Source: JAKZVK01 sp965248255
GTDB taxonomy: Bacteria; Acidobacteriota; Terriglobia; Bryobacterales; UBA6623
Direction: 5' to 3'
DNA: 64,000 bases
Assembly: GCA_965248255.1 (NCBI GenBank)
Contig: CBDFIW010000004.1
Location: 1,674,001 to 1,738,000 of the forward strand
The position numbers and the translations under genes were made by a program. How positions within the stretch are numbered: the stretch's first letter is position 1; each line of letters begins with the position of its first letter. The notes beneath the pieces are model-generated. The model worked only from the letters and a program-made list of their open reading frames with translations. It searched no databases and was not told where the DNA came from. Shown one piece after another: positions 8,620 to 19,561 of the stretch.

Positions 8620-10554
8620 ATGGCCATTGCTCCCCATGACGTTCTCGCCCTGCGGGCCGGTCCTGGGGCGGTCGAGGCGGTTTCGAAGATTTACGGAATC
8701 GACGATTGGGGGGCCGGCTACTTCGATGTCAACGGGAAAGGGAATCTGACGGTTGCTCCATGGAAAAATCCCCAGCGCGCGATCGACGTTCACGAAGCGG
8801 TCCTCGACCTTGTCAAGCTGAACCACTCCACTCCCTTCCTGTTGCGTTTCCCCCAGATCCTCGACGAGCGGCTCGAGGCACTGCACAAAGCCTTCCGCAA
8901 CGCGATGGTGGAGTTCGACTACCCCGGCCGCCATCTCGCCGTCTATCCCGTCAAGGTGAACCAGAAATCGGAGGTGGTACAGAGGCTCGTCGAATCGGGC
9001 GCCCGTTATTTGTACGGACTGGAAGTGGGCAGCAAGGCGGAGCTGATCGCGGCGCTTGCCATGCCGCTCACCGACGACGCGCTGATTGTCTGCAACGGGC
9101 TCAAAGACGACCTGTTCCTGCGCAGCGCCATCCTGTCCGACCACGTGGCCAAGAACACCGTGATCGTCGTGGAAGACCCCACGGACATGGCGGCGAGTCT
9201 CGAGCTCGGCGACAAGCTCGGCGTCGAGCCTCAGATGGGGATTCGCGTCAAGCTGTACTCCCGGGGAAGCGGCAAGTGGGAGGACTCGGGCGGCGAGTTC
9301 GCCAAGTTCGGCATGACGACGATCGCTCTCGTCAATACGCTCGAGGCGCTGCGCCGGGCCGGCAAAACGTCGCAGCTCAAGATGCTGCACTTCCATATCG
9401 GCTCGCAGATTACCGACATCCGGCGCGTAAAGCAGGCGGTCAAGGAGGCGGCGCGGGTCTATGCCAAGGTCCGCAAGATGGGGTTCGCGGTCGAATATCT
9501 CAACGTCGGCGGCGGCCTCGGAGTCGACTACGACGGTAGCAAGACCGCCTCCGAGTTCTCAGTGAACTACTCGGTGCAGGAGTTCGCCAACGACGTGGTC
9601 TACGCGATCAAGGACGTTTGCGACCACGAGGAGGTGCCCGAACCGGTCATCGTCACCGAATGCGGCCGTGCGATCGTCAGTTATCACTCGATGCTGGTGG
9701 CCGATGTCAAGAAGGTCATCGCGCCGGGCACGCTCGGGAACTATTCGATCGAGGAGATGGAATCCACGTCCGCTCCCGTCCTGGAGTTGATTGACGTGGC
9801 TCGGGGCATCCACGCCAAGAACTGCCGTGAATACTACCACGACGCCATCCAGCACCGCGAAGAGCTGAATGCGCTGTTCGAGCTGGGCTATCTGGGTCTC
9901 GAGGACAAGGCCAAGGGTGAGTGGCTGTTCTGGAAGATCTGCCGCAAGGCGGCCAAGCTGTCGCGGCTTCTCAAGCAGCGTCCCGAGGAGTTCGACGATC
10001 TCGACCGGTTGCTCTCAGCCAAATACCTCTGTAACTTTTCCATGTTCCAGTCGCTGCCCGATTTCTGGGCCTTCGACCAGCTCTTCCCGATTTTGCCCAT
10101 CCACCGCCTGCACGAGGTTCCCTCCGAGCGGGGCATCCTGTGCGACATCACTTGCGATTCCGACGGTGCGGTGGACAAGTTTGTCGATTTGAAGGACGTC
10201 AAAGAGGCCTTGGAGCTACATGCGGTTCGCCAGGGTGAGCCGTACTACCTGGGGTTTCTGCTGCTGGGCGCTTACCAAGAGACCCTGGGCGACTTACACA
10301 ACTTGTTCGGGGTGGTGACCGAGGCCAGCGTTACCGTCGGTGAGCGCGGGCGCGTCGAGATCGACAAGGTGATCCGGGGCGACTCGGTCCGTGAGGTCAT
10401 CGAGTACACCGGGCACGACACCGACGAACTTCGTGATGCGCTTGCCAAGCGGTTGTCCGACCGCAAAGAGCTTGGGCTGATCTCTGATGACGATGAGCGC
10501 GAGGTGTTGGCGACCGTTTCGCTCGTGCTAGATGATTACACGTACCTGGGCTAG
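8620..10554 (+). CDS. speA: Biosynthetic arginine decarboxylase
   Basis: PLP enzyme converting arginine to agmatine, the first step of the agmatine route to putrescine. The 644-residue length is typical of the fold-III biosynthetic form. The PLP lysine is K112 in AVYPVKVNQ. Other landmarks are GLEVGSKAEL, HFHIGSQITDI, GGGLGVDYDG, ECGRAIVSYHSMLV and the active-site cysteine motif ITCDSDGAVD. The ATG is preceded by GGAGG (CGCGGAGGAACACGATCC). The C-terminal half contains the helical insertion usual for SpeA. A carbon-nitrogen hydrolase at 32773 could act later in polyamine synthesis, but linkage is only speculative. Confidence 0.95.
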   Translation: MAIAPHDVLALRAGPGAVEAVSKIYGIDDWGAGYFDVNGKGNLTVAPWKNPQRAIDVHEAVLDLVKLNHSTPFLLRFPQILDERLEALHKAFRNAMVEFDYPGRHLAVYPVKVNQKSEVVQRLVESGARYLYGLEVGSKAELIAALAMPLTDDALIVCNGLKDDLFLRSAILSDHVAKNTVIVVEDPTDMAASLELGDKLGVEPQMGIRVKLYSRGSGKWEDSGGEFAKFGMTTIALVNTLEALRRAGKTSQLKMLHFHIGSQITDIRRVKQAVKEAARVYAKVRKMGFAVEYLNVGGGLGVDYDGSKTASEFSVNYSVQEFANDVVYAIKDVCDHEEVPEPVIVTECGRAIVSYHSMLVADVKKVIAPGTLGNYSIEEMESTSAPVLELIDVARGIHAKNCREYYHDAIQHREELNALFELGYLGLEDKAKGEWLFWKICRKAAKLSRLLKQRPEEFDDLDRLLSAKYLCNFSMFQSLPDFWAFDQLFPILPIHRLHEVPSERGILCDITCDSDGAVDKFVDLKDVKEALELHAVRQGEPYYLGFLLLGAYQETLGDLHNLFGVVTEASVTVGERGRVEIDKVIRGDSVREVIEYTGHDTDELRDALAKRLSDRKELGLISDDDEREVLATVSLVLDDYTYLG

Positions 10555-10795
10555 GCGGCGTCCAGCGGGGGCCCAACGCCCTGTGGAGGCGACGAGGTCC
10601 ACCTCAGGAGGCACCCACTTGGGCACCCATCGACTTTCAGGTTCCCCGAAGAATGCAGTAACCTATACGTCTGCCTGAGCGCCCATGCGAGTAGATGCCC
10701 CAGCGGTAGCGACGCTCGGACCGTGAGGGAAGAAGGGCGTATGGCGGCATCCGCGCTGAGCGGCGCTTTCTTCCCAAGGGAATAAACGGTCGGGG

Positions 10796-11371
10796 ATGCT
10801 CGTCGAGCCGGAGACGATCGAGCGCGCCCAGCGTGGTGACGCCGAGGCGTTCAACCTGATTGTGCAGGCGTACCGCAAGCGGACGCTGGGTACGATCTAT
10901 CGGTTGATCGGACGTGTCGAAGATGTCGAAGACGTGGGCCAGGATGTTTTCGCGCGGCTCTACTACTCCCTCAACCAGTTACGTAGCCCGGAGGTGTTTG
11001 AGCCCTGGCTGTATCGGCTGACTAGGAACGCTACGTACGACTATTTGCGCAAACGGCGACGCTCGGCCGGTGTCCGGATGGCCGATGTCAGCGAACAGCA
11101 GGTCAGCGGCGCCGACGCGGCCCGGGGCGCCAAGGAGTACGAAGAGCATAGGCGCAAAGCGGAGATTCGAGAAACCGTCCAGCGGCTTTTCGAAGAAATC
11201 TCGGATGAGGACCGCGTGTTGCTGACTCTTAAGGAAGTGGAAGGGCTGTCGCTCAAGGAGCTGATGGAGATCTTCAAGGTCAAGGAAAGCGCCCTCAAGG
11301 TACGGCTGTTTCGGGCGCGCAAACGAGCACTCAAGGCCCTGCAAGAATTGAAGGAGCAAGGCAAGGTCTGA
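10796..11371 (+). CDS. ECF-type RNA polymerase sigma factor
   Basis: A 191-residue extracytoplasmic-function sigma factor. Region 2 (residues about 5-75) holds RAQRGDAEAFNLIV and EDVEDVGQDVFARLY, and the aromatic DNA-melting segment PWLYRLTRNATYDYLRKRRR. Region 4 (about 125-185) holds the helix-turn-helix LSLKELMEIFKVKESALKVR. It heads a three-gene operon with a single-span membrane protein 25 bases downstream and then a periplasmic Spy/CpxP-like protein. That order suggests an envelope or metal-stress circuit in which the neighbours control the sigma factor. Confidence 0.9.
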   Translation: MLVEPETIERAQRGDAEAFNLIVQAYRKRTLGTIYRLIGRVEDVEDVGQDVFARLYYSLNQLRSPEVFEPWLYRLTRNATYDYLRKRRRSAGVRMADVSEQQVSGADAARGAKEYEEHRRKAEIRETVQRLFEEISDEDRVLLTLKEVEGLSLKELMEIFKVKESALKVRLFRARKRALKALQELKEQGKV

Positions 11372-11396
11372 TAAACTGCGCCACAAGAGAGATGCT

Positions 11397-11729
11397 ATGT
11401 CTTTCGACACTGAGCAGCGATTGAAGAGGTTGTGGGGGGCTTATCGGGACGCCTGTCCCGATGTGGAAGGCTCACCCGATTTCACACCCCGCTTGTGGGC
11501 TCTTATCGAGGCGGGACGTGCGACGAGCTGGGTCGAGCCGTTGCGCTGGTGGGCCACCCGCATGGCTGCGGCTTCCGCCGTGGCGGCCGCTTTGTTAGTG
11601 GGCGCCTTGGGCGATCTATCGCAACGCGCCCCTGAGGCGGCCTCGCCGAGCTATCTCGACGCTGTCCCGGCTGACGCTCTGGCGGAGCATGACGGAGATT
11701 TGTGGCTGCTGGCGGAGAACGGCCAATGA
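11397..11729 (+). CDS. Single-span membrane protein, candidate anti-sigma factor
   Basis: A 110-residue protein with an acidic/aromatic N-terminal cytoplasmic segment (about 1-55), one transmembrane helix at about 57-75 (MAAASAVAAALLVGALG) and a short outer tail. There is no recognisable zinc-binding anti-sigma motif. The call rests on position: directly after an ECF sigma gene and translationally coupled (ATGA) to the next gene. Topology and small size resemble CnrY-like anti-sigma proteins, but homology is not shown. Confidence 0.5.
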   Translation: MSFDTEQRLKRLWGAYRDACPDVEGSPDFTPRLWALIEAGRATSWVEPLRWWATRMAAASAVAAALLVGALGDLSQRAPEAASPSYLDAVPADALAEHDGDLWLLAENGQ

Positions 11730-12145
11730 ACGGACAGTCGAAACGGACGGCCCTGCTCTATCTGACCCTGGTTTTCGTCGCGGGTTCGTTATTCGGTGCT
11801 GCGGCCCACCGATTTTACGACGTCCAGGGCGCGAGCGCGGCCCTCGAATCGAGCGCCCCCTCCCCGAAGGGATACCGTGAGCGCCTCATCATGGAGCTGA
11901 CGCGCGATCTCTCCCTCCGGCCCGGGCAGATCGAGAAAGTCCACGTAATCCTCGATGACATCGGGCACCGCTACCACGAAGTGCGCAAGGTCATCAAACC
12001 CGAGATCGAGGTGCTGCGGGCCGAGCGCACCGAGCGAATCACGGCGCTCCTCGACACCCCACAGCGCGCCACGTATCAGCAGATCCTCGACCAGCGGGAG
12101 CGTGAGAAAGAACAGCGGAAGAAGGAACGGAAGAGCTGCCACTAA
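11726..12145 (+). CDS. Membrane-anchored Spy/CpxP-like periplasmic protein
   Basis: A 139-residue protein with an N-terminal anchor (about 9-25, ALLYLTLVFVAGSLFGAAA) and a helical, charged periplasmic part. The segment MELTRDLSLRPGQIEKVHVILDD resembles the L-x-L-T/R-P-x-Q helix of Spy/CpxP and CnrX-type metal sensors, followed by a coiled coil and a Lys/Glu-rich tail. The start ATG at 11726 overlaps the upstream stop by ATGA with GGCGGAG ahead. A longer frame from 11702 is less likely. In the operon it could sense envelope stress and relay it to the anti-sigma candidate. No metal-binding His/Met cluster is visible. Confidence 0.6.
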   Translation: MNGQSKRTALLYLTLVFVAGSLFGAAAHRFYDVQGASAALESSAPSPKGYRERLIMELTRDLSLRPGQIEKVHVILDDIGHRYHEVRKVIKPEIEVLRAERTERITALLDTPQRATYQQILDQREREKEQRKKERKSCH

Positions 12146-12265
12146 CTTCCCGAGGCGCACTTGATCGCGGCTCCTCGCACCGCGCAGTCTCACCCGTTCA
12201 CTCAGAGCATCCCATCCGGCAGACGGCGTCGACGTCCTCCCCTTTGCCCAGCGAGCCGACTGCCC

Positions 12266-13267
12266 CTACTTCGCCTGATATGTCTTCGAATACCCATTGC
12301 GGCTGTTGACCACGGTGTAGGTGCCGTCTTTGCGGACGGAGGCCTTGATCCAATGGCCTTGGCAGTTCTCGGTTTCGGCTAGGTTGGCGATCATTTCGCG
12401 GTCGGTATTCTCGGCGTCGCTTGCCTGGACGTTGCGATGGCCTTGCCAGAGATCCTGGAAACCCGCCGACTTCCTAAGCATCTTCCAGATGGCGGGGCTG
12501 CCGCCCTTGCGGGGGCCGTTGTTCATCACGGCGACCGTCGGCTGGAGGGCCAGTACGAGTTGCGGCGGGCCGGAATTCAGCCCGTGGTGCGTGGTCTGGT
12601 AAAGGTCGATCTCCCCAAGACGATTGACCGGGCAGGCCAACTCGTGTTCGTAGTTCCAGGTCAAGTCGCCCAAGTCAAGAAACTCGAAATCGCCCATCTT
12701 GACGACGAAGCCGACGCTCTTGCCGTTCTCCGTCTTGTCTTCTTCCTGTAATTCGGCATTCCTGCAATGTGGATTGGCTGCGCCGGTCCCGCCCTCGATA
12801 AAGCGGCTGCGCGCGGCGACAAAGGTCAGGTCCGCGCCATCGAGCGGCAGCTTGTCACCCGGCTTGATGGCCATGCGCTTCCCATGGGCGACACTGAGAT
12901 AGCTGTCCCACAGTTTCTTGCCACGCTCGCGGTGTAGCTCGACGCTTTCACCGTGTTCGACGAACTTCTCGACGGGCACGAGGTCGACGAGTTGCGGCAA
13001 TCCGCCGGCGTGATCGCCGTGAAAGTGCGATGTGATGAAGTAGTCGATCTTCTCCGCCTTGGCCTCGCGGGTCAGCACGTGCTGGATGCGCTTGGCGTCG
13101 CGGCTCTCGTAGCCGGGCCAACCGGCATCCATCAGGACGGTGTCGCCCCCCGGCGTCACGATCAGCGTGGCGGCCCCGCCTTCGACGTCGATCCAGTAGA
13201 TGTCGAGCGTGTCGGCGGCGTGGAGCGCGAGGGGAAGGATCAGTAGAAGAGTGAGCAGGGGTTTCAT
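12266..13267 (-). CDS. Exported metallo-beta-lactamase-fold hydrolase (ComEC/Rec2 C-terminal-like)
   Basis: About 333 residues. The ATG at 13267 gives a clean signal peptide (MKPLLTLLLILPLALHA) cleaved before ADTLDIYWIDV; an ATG at 13288 would add seven residues ahead of it. The metal motif is TSHFHGDHAGG (HxHxDH), with further family signs WIDVEGGAATLI, VLMDAGWPG and a late TTHHGL. Proteins of this type resemble the detached beta-lactamase domain of ComEC but stand alone and are secreted; their substrate is unknown. It is divergent from the SBBP-repeat gene. Confidence 0.75.
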   Translation of the reverse strand: MKPLLTLLLILPLALHAADTLDIYWIDVEGGAATLIVTPGGDTVLMDAGWPGYESRDAKRIQHVLTREAKAEKIDYFITSHFHGDHAGGLPQLVDLVPVEKFVEHGESVELHRERGKKLWDSYLSVAHGKRMAIKPGDKLPLDGADLTFVAARSRFIEGGTGAANPHCRNAELQEEDKTENGKSVGFVVKMGDFEFLDLGDLTWNYEHELACPVNRLGEIDLYQTTHHGLNSGPPQLVLALQPTVAVMNNGPRKGGSPAIWKMLRKSAGFQDLWQGHRNVQASDAENTDREMIANLAETENCQGHWIKASVRKDGTYTVVNSRNGYSKTYQAK

Positions 13268-13440
13268 AGCGCACATCAGTATATCCAAACACTGTGCCCG
13301 GAGCGCTGGTGAGGGTCAGGGCACGGTTGTTGGCGAAAGGTCGAGCCTTTGCACTCGGATGGGGGTTTTGCGCAACCAGAACGGATTGACCCCTAGCTGG
13401 CGCCCGGGGCTCGGTTGTGGCGGTTCTGGTTTGTCGGTTG

Positions 13441-13469
13441 TGAACACCGGGCACCGGTTGGGCTATGAT
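13441..13469 (+). promoter_or_regulatory. Putative sigma-70-like promoter of SBBP gene 1
   Basis: TGAACA at 13441-13446 and TATGAT at 13464-13469 with exactly 17 bases between. The predicted start of transcription (about 13476) leaves a leader of about 28 bases that contains AAAGGAG (13488-13494) nine bases before the GTG start at 13504. Confidence 0.5.
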
Positions 13470-13503
13470 TCATTCTGCAACGCTATCAAAGGAGATCCGG
13501 CGC

Positions 13504-16469
13504 GTGCCCCAACCTCGATCCAACTCTGTTTTCGTAGGCGCCCTCGCTTTGCTGACGCTGTCAGGGTTGGCGATTCTTCCTCACCGAAGCCGGAGGCGGC
13601 TCCTCCAAGCAAGGCCCGCTTCGTATCGGTGGGCCAAACGCCTCTTCATTTTGAACCCGGTGGACAACCCAGCGGAAAGGAGGGAGCGTCGTTTGTCGCC
13701 CGCGGCTTCGGGTATTCGATGCGGGTGGACGCCGCAGGGATTGCCATGCACCTGCGGGCGGGAGTCGACGAGCCCGCCGTGCCACTGCACCTCGAAATCG
13801 TCGGCGCGAACGCCGGCGGCTCCGCAACCGGGCTCGAACGCTTACCGGGCAGAAGCAACTACTACATCGGAAACGACCCTGAGAAGTGGCGCCGGGACGT
13901 CCCTCACTTCGCGCGGGTCCGCTTCGACGACGTCTACCCGGGAATCGATGTCGTCTACTACGCCGCCGCGCGCGAAGGGCGTTCGCATCTCAGCCGGTTG
14001 CTCGAATACGACTTTGTCGTCGAGCCCGGTGCCGACCCTAGGCAGATCCGGCTTGCGTTCGAAGGCGCGGAAGACTTGTCCATCGAGGATGACGGCGGCT
14101 TGCGGCTGCGTACCGCCGCTGGAGACGTGCGCCAATACCGCCCGGTCGTCTATCAGGAGATCGCCGCAATGCGCAAACCGGTGGGAGGCCGGTACGTGCC
14201 TTGGGGCGACGCGGGTGTCCGCTTCGAACTTGACCCCTACGATCCAGCGCACCCGCTTGTGATCGATCCAAAGGTCGAGTATTCGACCTATTTGGGAGGA
14301 AGCGGGGACGACCAGGCTTTCGCGATCGAGGTCGGCCCAGATGGGAGTATCTACGTTGCCGGTTGGACCGAGTCGCCCGATTTCCCCGCCGCGGGCGCCA
14401 AGGGTCCGCCCGGCGAGAGGAGGGACGCGTTTCTTACCCGATTTGACGATGAATTGACCACCAGCCTACGCCAGAACTTTTTCGGCGGCAACGGCAACAG
14501 CCAAGCCTTCGAGGTCACTGTTGATCGCGACGGCAACGCGTACATCACCGGCTTCACCGATGGTCGAGGTTTCCCGGAGACTGATGGCAGCCGGTGGACC
14601 GGAGGCCGCGACGCCTTTACCGCCGCCGTGAGTCCCGACGGTGATCTCCTCCATAGTGGAACGCTCGGCGGTTTCGGAGACGATACCGGCGCCGGAATCG
14701 ATTTCTTTCCAGGAGAAGATTTCGTGGTGGTGGTAACCGGTGGCACCACAGATGCGCTGAACTTTCCGTTGACACAGGACGCCTTCAACACGCAACGCGC
14801 CGGCGATACCGACGGCTGGGTTGACGCTCTTCGGCTCGATACGACGGCGGGCGTCCCTTTCACCGTGGACAGTCGGTCCACTTCTCTTCTGGGTGGGAAC
14901 GGCACGGACTTTGTCGACTCCCTGAGCTTCTCAAAGTTCAGCATCAACGTAGGTTTCCGCTTTGACGAGGACGACGTCTTCGCCGCGATGACCACGGACT
15001 CCGACAACATGGCCGAATTCGGTGTACTCAACCCGACTCGGGCCGGAGGAACCGATGGGCATGTCACCGTCTTACGCCTGGATCCCAGTTTCGCGCCCGC
15101 TTGGCCGTCGGCGGAGGATTCGGTAGCCTTCGCTACGTACCTACCTGGTGGGCCGGATGACGAAAGCGAGGTGTTTTTCGAAACTTTCAAAGGCCGCGTA
15201 GGAGGGCCCTCCAGCAAGGACAAGGTGTACTTCTTCTACAACGCCGGCAGTAACGTGCCCACATTCGCCGGCGCAGCCGTCGAGAATTATCCAGGAGGGC
15301 CGCAGAGCCTGGTGATGTCTGAGCTCGTGTTCGACGAGCAGACCGGCACCGCCGAATTCCGGACCACCTATGCCGGCGGGACTAATTTTGACCAAGCGGC
15401 GCGAATGGCCCTCGACCCCAACGGGGCGCCCGCGGGAGTCGGCCTAACTTTCTCGCAGGTCCCCACGACGCCCGACGCGGTCTTTCCCAATCTCAACGGC
15501 GTCTTCGGCGGCTATTTCATGCTGTTCTCTGGGGACCTCACCCAGATCGACTACGCGACCTACCTGTGGGGCAACCGGAACTCGAACGTGACCGACGTGG
15601 CGTTCGATGACTTCGGGCAGATTCACGCCACGGGCATCAACGGCCCGGGCGCTTTCACGACACCGGGCTCGTTCCAGCCCGATTTCGGAGGTGATCCGTT
15701 CGACGCCACAGTGGGGGTCATTACACGTCCCTTCGTCTCCACCAACACTCCCGTTAATGCCGCCGGATTCCAGCCCGGAGCCTCGCCTCAGCAGATCTCG
15801 GCCGTAGGCGGAGCCAACATCGGGCCCGATCCACCCGCCCTCCTCGTGTTTGACGAGGACCGAAACCTACTGACCGAGATCGGCGAGACGCGCGTTCTCG
15901 TGGATGGCGACGCGACCCCCATTACGTTTGCGTCGCAGTTCCAGGACAACTTTGTTTTTCGGTTTAGCGTCGGTTTCCGTTTTTTACAAGAAAAAGGGGA
16001 AGATCCACCTGTCGTAAGCGTTCAGGTTGAGTTTGAAGGGGACCTATCGAACGTCGTCGAGGTGCCTGTGCTGGAAGCGAACCCCGGTCTGTTTGCCTTT
16101 GACGGTTCCGGTCAGGGGCAAGGCGCGATCCTGAATCCGGACTTTACGATCAACAGCGTCGACAATCCAGCGCCGTCCGACAGCTTCATCGTGCTGTTCG
16201 GTACGGGCGGCGGCACCACCGACCCGATTTGCCCAGATGCCGGCTTGGGGCCGTCCGCGGAACCTCTGCCCAGGCTGCAACTGCCGCAGCGAGTGCTGGT
16301 GGACGGTGTGGAGGCCCAGGTGCCTTACGCGGGCTCCGCACCCGGGTTGGTCTGCGGCGTCAACCAGTGGAATGTCGTCCCCACCAACAACCCCTCAGGC
16401 CCGGCGGTTCCGATCCAAGCCTGCTCGGGCGACATCTGCAGCAACATCGTCACGGCGGCGTTTGAGTGA
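13504..16469 (+). CDS. Secreted SBBP-repeat beta-propeller protein 1 (apparent frameshift after signal peptide)
   Basis: Large surface or secreted protein of nearly 990 residues. GTG 13504 with AAAGGAG nine bases upstream opens a signal peptide (PQPRSNSVFVGALALLTLSG), but this is in a different frame from the mature protein. The switch must occur at about 13555-13580, before SSSPKPEAAPPSK. The mature part has an N-terminal DUF7948-like region, SBBP repeats (EYSTYLGGSGDDQAFAIEV, GSIYVAGWTESPDFP) and a TIGR03437-like C-terminal domain with NPAPSDSFIVLFGTGGG, YAGSAPGLVCGVNQWNVVP and several Cys. The continuous frame opens as far back as 13200, but that part is antisense to the neighbouring gene and has no export signal. 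A paralogue follows directly. Confidence 0.72.
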
Positions 16470-16571
16470 ACGATTCCCTACCGCTTTTGTCCACCCGAAC
16501 TGGCCACACGTTCCGATCTAGCCCCACGGCAGTAGAATAAGGTTAGGTCGGGGTTCCGCCACGGGGTCGCT

Positions 16572-19561
16572 ATGAGCGTAGTTGTGCTGTCACCCAGACG
16601 GCGTCGAGTTGGCTCAGTGCATCCGCCACACTCAAGGTACCGGCCTCGATTCCTATTTGCCCTCGGAGTTTCGCTCGTCCTGATGGAGGCGTCCTCCGTT
16701 CATCTGAGCGGGTCCCCACCCGCCAGGCGAATCACGTCGGCCACGTCGACGCCACTCCGTTTCGAGCCGGCCGTTGCGAAGACCGGCAATACTGCGGGGT
16801 TTGTCGCTCGTGGGCCGGGCTACGCCGTTGCTGTAAGCCCTAAGTCGATGCGCTTGGCGCTGGCCGGTCGGCGCGAGAGCCACTCGGTCTCGGTTCGCAT
16901 GGATGTGGTCGGCGCCAATCCAACGGCTGAGGGAAAGGGCTTGGAAGCGCTGCCCAGCAAGAGCCACTACCTGATCGGGAACGATCCTGACGGGTGGCGC
17001 AGAAACGTTCCGCATTACTCACGGGTGAAGTTCAAGCAGGTCTATCCCGGCATCGACATGATCTATCGCGGGCTCGAGAGAGAGGGTTCCGCGGGCCCGG
17101 CGCGTTTGGAGTACGACTTTATCGTTGCGCCCGGGGCCGATCCCAGCTTGATCGAGCTGTCGTTCGACGGCTTCGATAAGCTCCGGCTCGACGACGGAGG
17201 CGGCCTCGTGCTGTCCACGCCGGCAGGCGAGCTACGCCAGCATCGGCCGGTCGTGTATCAACATGCCGCCGGCGAGCGGCGCAGTGTCGAGGCCCGTTTT
17301 GAGCTGTCCGGGAAGGGACGCGTGGGATTCTCGATCGGCGACTACGACGCGAAACTGCCGCTGGTGATCGACCCCGAAGTCGTGTTTGGTTCCTACTTGG
17401 GCGGAGACGACTTTGAGGCGCTCACGCGGGTCCTTTTCGACGACGCCACGCAGCAGCTTCTGCTTGCGGGGTGGACGTTTTCTCCCAATTTCCCAGCCAA
17501 TCCCGAAACCCGCTTCGCCAACTTCCTCGGTGGCCGCGACGGCTTCGTGTCTGCTCTTTCGGCCGATGCCTCAACGTTGCTCTGGACCACGTTCGTGGGG
17601 TCGCCCGGCGTTGATGTGGTTACCGATCTGGAAGTCTTCGAAGACATCCTTTGGATGACGGGTCACACGGACGACCCGCGCATGCCGGTGACCGAGCCGA
17701 ATCGTTTCGTTCAGCGTGTGGATTCGTTCTTGCTCGGCCTAAGCAAAGACGGCCAGCAGATCGAATACGGTCGCTACACGGGCGGTACCGGGGGCGACGA
17801 GAGCCTCGCCATGGACATCTGCCGACGGGACAACCAGCTTCTGATCGTCCAGGCCGGACGGACCGACTCGCCGGACTTCCCCGTCGGGCCCGAGTCGGCG
17901 CCACACTTGGGCGGGTTCTTCGACGCCTTTGTCGAGGTGCAGGTACTTGAGCGCTTCGGGCCCAGCGAAGATCTGTTCATGGAAGAACGCACCGCTGTCT
18001 ATTTCGGCGGCATCGCCGAGGACGAAGGCAAAGAGGTGGTGATCACCGCGTGTGAATCGGAAACCGGTCCTGAAATTGTGATGGGTATGGACACAACGTC
18101 GAAGGGCCTGTTCATCGGGCCGCTTCCTTTCCAGGTCCTGCACGCCGGGGGCATGGACGCGCACCTGACCGCCTGGCGGCTGCTCGATCCCATCGAGCTT
18201 CGGCGAACAGGCGGAACCTATGTCGGGGGGGCCGAGGACGAAACCCTCGAAGGCATGGAACTCACTGACAGCCCGTACCTAGCTGACGAAGTGGCGATGA
18301 AGAGGATTGCGCTGCTTCTCACGACCAACTCACGAAAGTTACCCACGCTTACGTCTGCGATACACAAGCTGCCCGGGGGCGAGAAAGAGGCGATGTATGT
18401 CATCTCTCTCTCCGGCGACGAGTTGGGATCGATCTTCGACACGCCCGAGGAAGAGGACCCGTTCTGGGCGACCTATTTGGGCAGCGAGGGCATAGACCGC
18501 GGGGGGGGGCTTGGCGGTCGATCGCAATGGCTGCATTGTCGTTGCCGGCACGACCAACTCGGCCGACTATCCCGTGACGCCCGGCGCGCCCCAGACCGAG
18601 TACGGAGGAGGGAACTGGGACGCTGTCGTCAGCCGCGTTTGCGGATACGGAACGCGCATCGGTTTTCCACCTTCCTCGGCGGACTCGGAGACGAACGGGG
18701 CACCGCGCTGGCGGTCGATACGATGCAACAGTACTACGTCGGAGGCGAGACGACAGGCAGCTTCCCGACAACGCCGGGGGTGGCACAGGAGGACTTCGGC
18801 GGCGGCTCGCAGGACACATTTGTTGCCAAAGTCAGTAATTCGATCCTCTTCCGAGACGGCCTCGTCAGCGCGGCGAAGTATAGGCAGGCTGACGGAGGTG
18901 GCATCTCGCCACAGGAGATCGTGACAGGCTTCGGGATCTTTCCCGGCATCGAGGGTCCGGTCAACGCCTTGCTGAGTAAGCAGGTCGTCCTGCCGGACGA
19001 GCTGGGCGGAGTCCGCGTGTTGACGATCGGCAAGCCCAACCCCATGCTCTTTGCATCCTCATCGCAGGTGACCTTCGTCGCACGCTGGAACCTGAAACCT
19101 CCCGGCCCGGATCCCCTGCAAGTTGAAGTAGACGGCGATCTCGGCAATACAGTGGTCTTCCCCATCGCAGAGAGCAACCCCGGCATCTTCTCGCTGGACT
19201 TCAGCGGTACGGGACAGGGGGCGATCCTCAATCCTGACTTCTCGGTCAACGGTCCCGGCAACCCCTCCGACAGCTTCATCATTGCCTTCGGTACCGGTGG
19301 CGGGCGGACGGACCCGATCTGCCCGAATGGTGAACTGGCTCCCTCCGTCGAGCCTCTGCCTCGGCTCAAGCTGACCTCGACGGCGTTTGCGATGGCGTGG
19401 CAGCCGAGGTCCTCTATGCCGGCTCGGCGCCCAGGCTGATTTGTGGGGTGAACCAGTGGACCGTCATGCCGACAAACTCGCCCTCCGGCCCTGCTGTCCC
19501 GGTGACGGTCTGCGTTGGCGACCAGTGCAGCCAAGGCGGGATCACGGTCGCGTTCGAGTAG
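16572..19561 (+). pseudogene. Secreted SBBP-repeat beta-propeller protein 2, three apparent frameshifts
   Basis: Paralogue of the preceding gene with the same layout: membrane/signal segment (RFLFALGVSLVLMEASS), DUF7948-like region with LEYDFIVAPGADPSLIELSF, SBBP repeats such as VFGSYLGGDDFEALTRV, and a TIGR03437-like tail. The frame leaves at a run of nine G near 18501-18509, continues in the next frame as AVDRNGCIVVAGTTNSADYP and returns near 18660. A third shift near 19375-19395 makes the main frame stop at 19439, while YAGSAPRLICGVNQWTVMP continues in another frame to TAG 19561. Either a decaying gene or repeated indel errors. Confidence 0.7.

Noticed and set aside
8533..9396. Long minus-strand ORF over speA
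   Set aside because: Antisense shadow of a well-conserved enzyme; His/Arg/Leu-rich with no motif.
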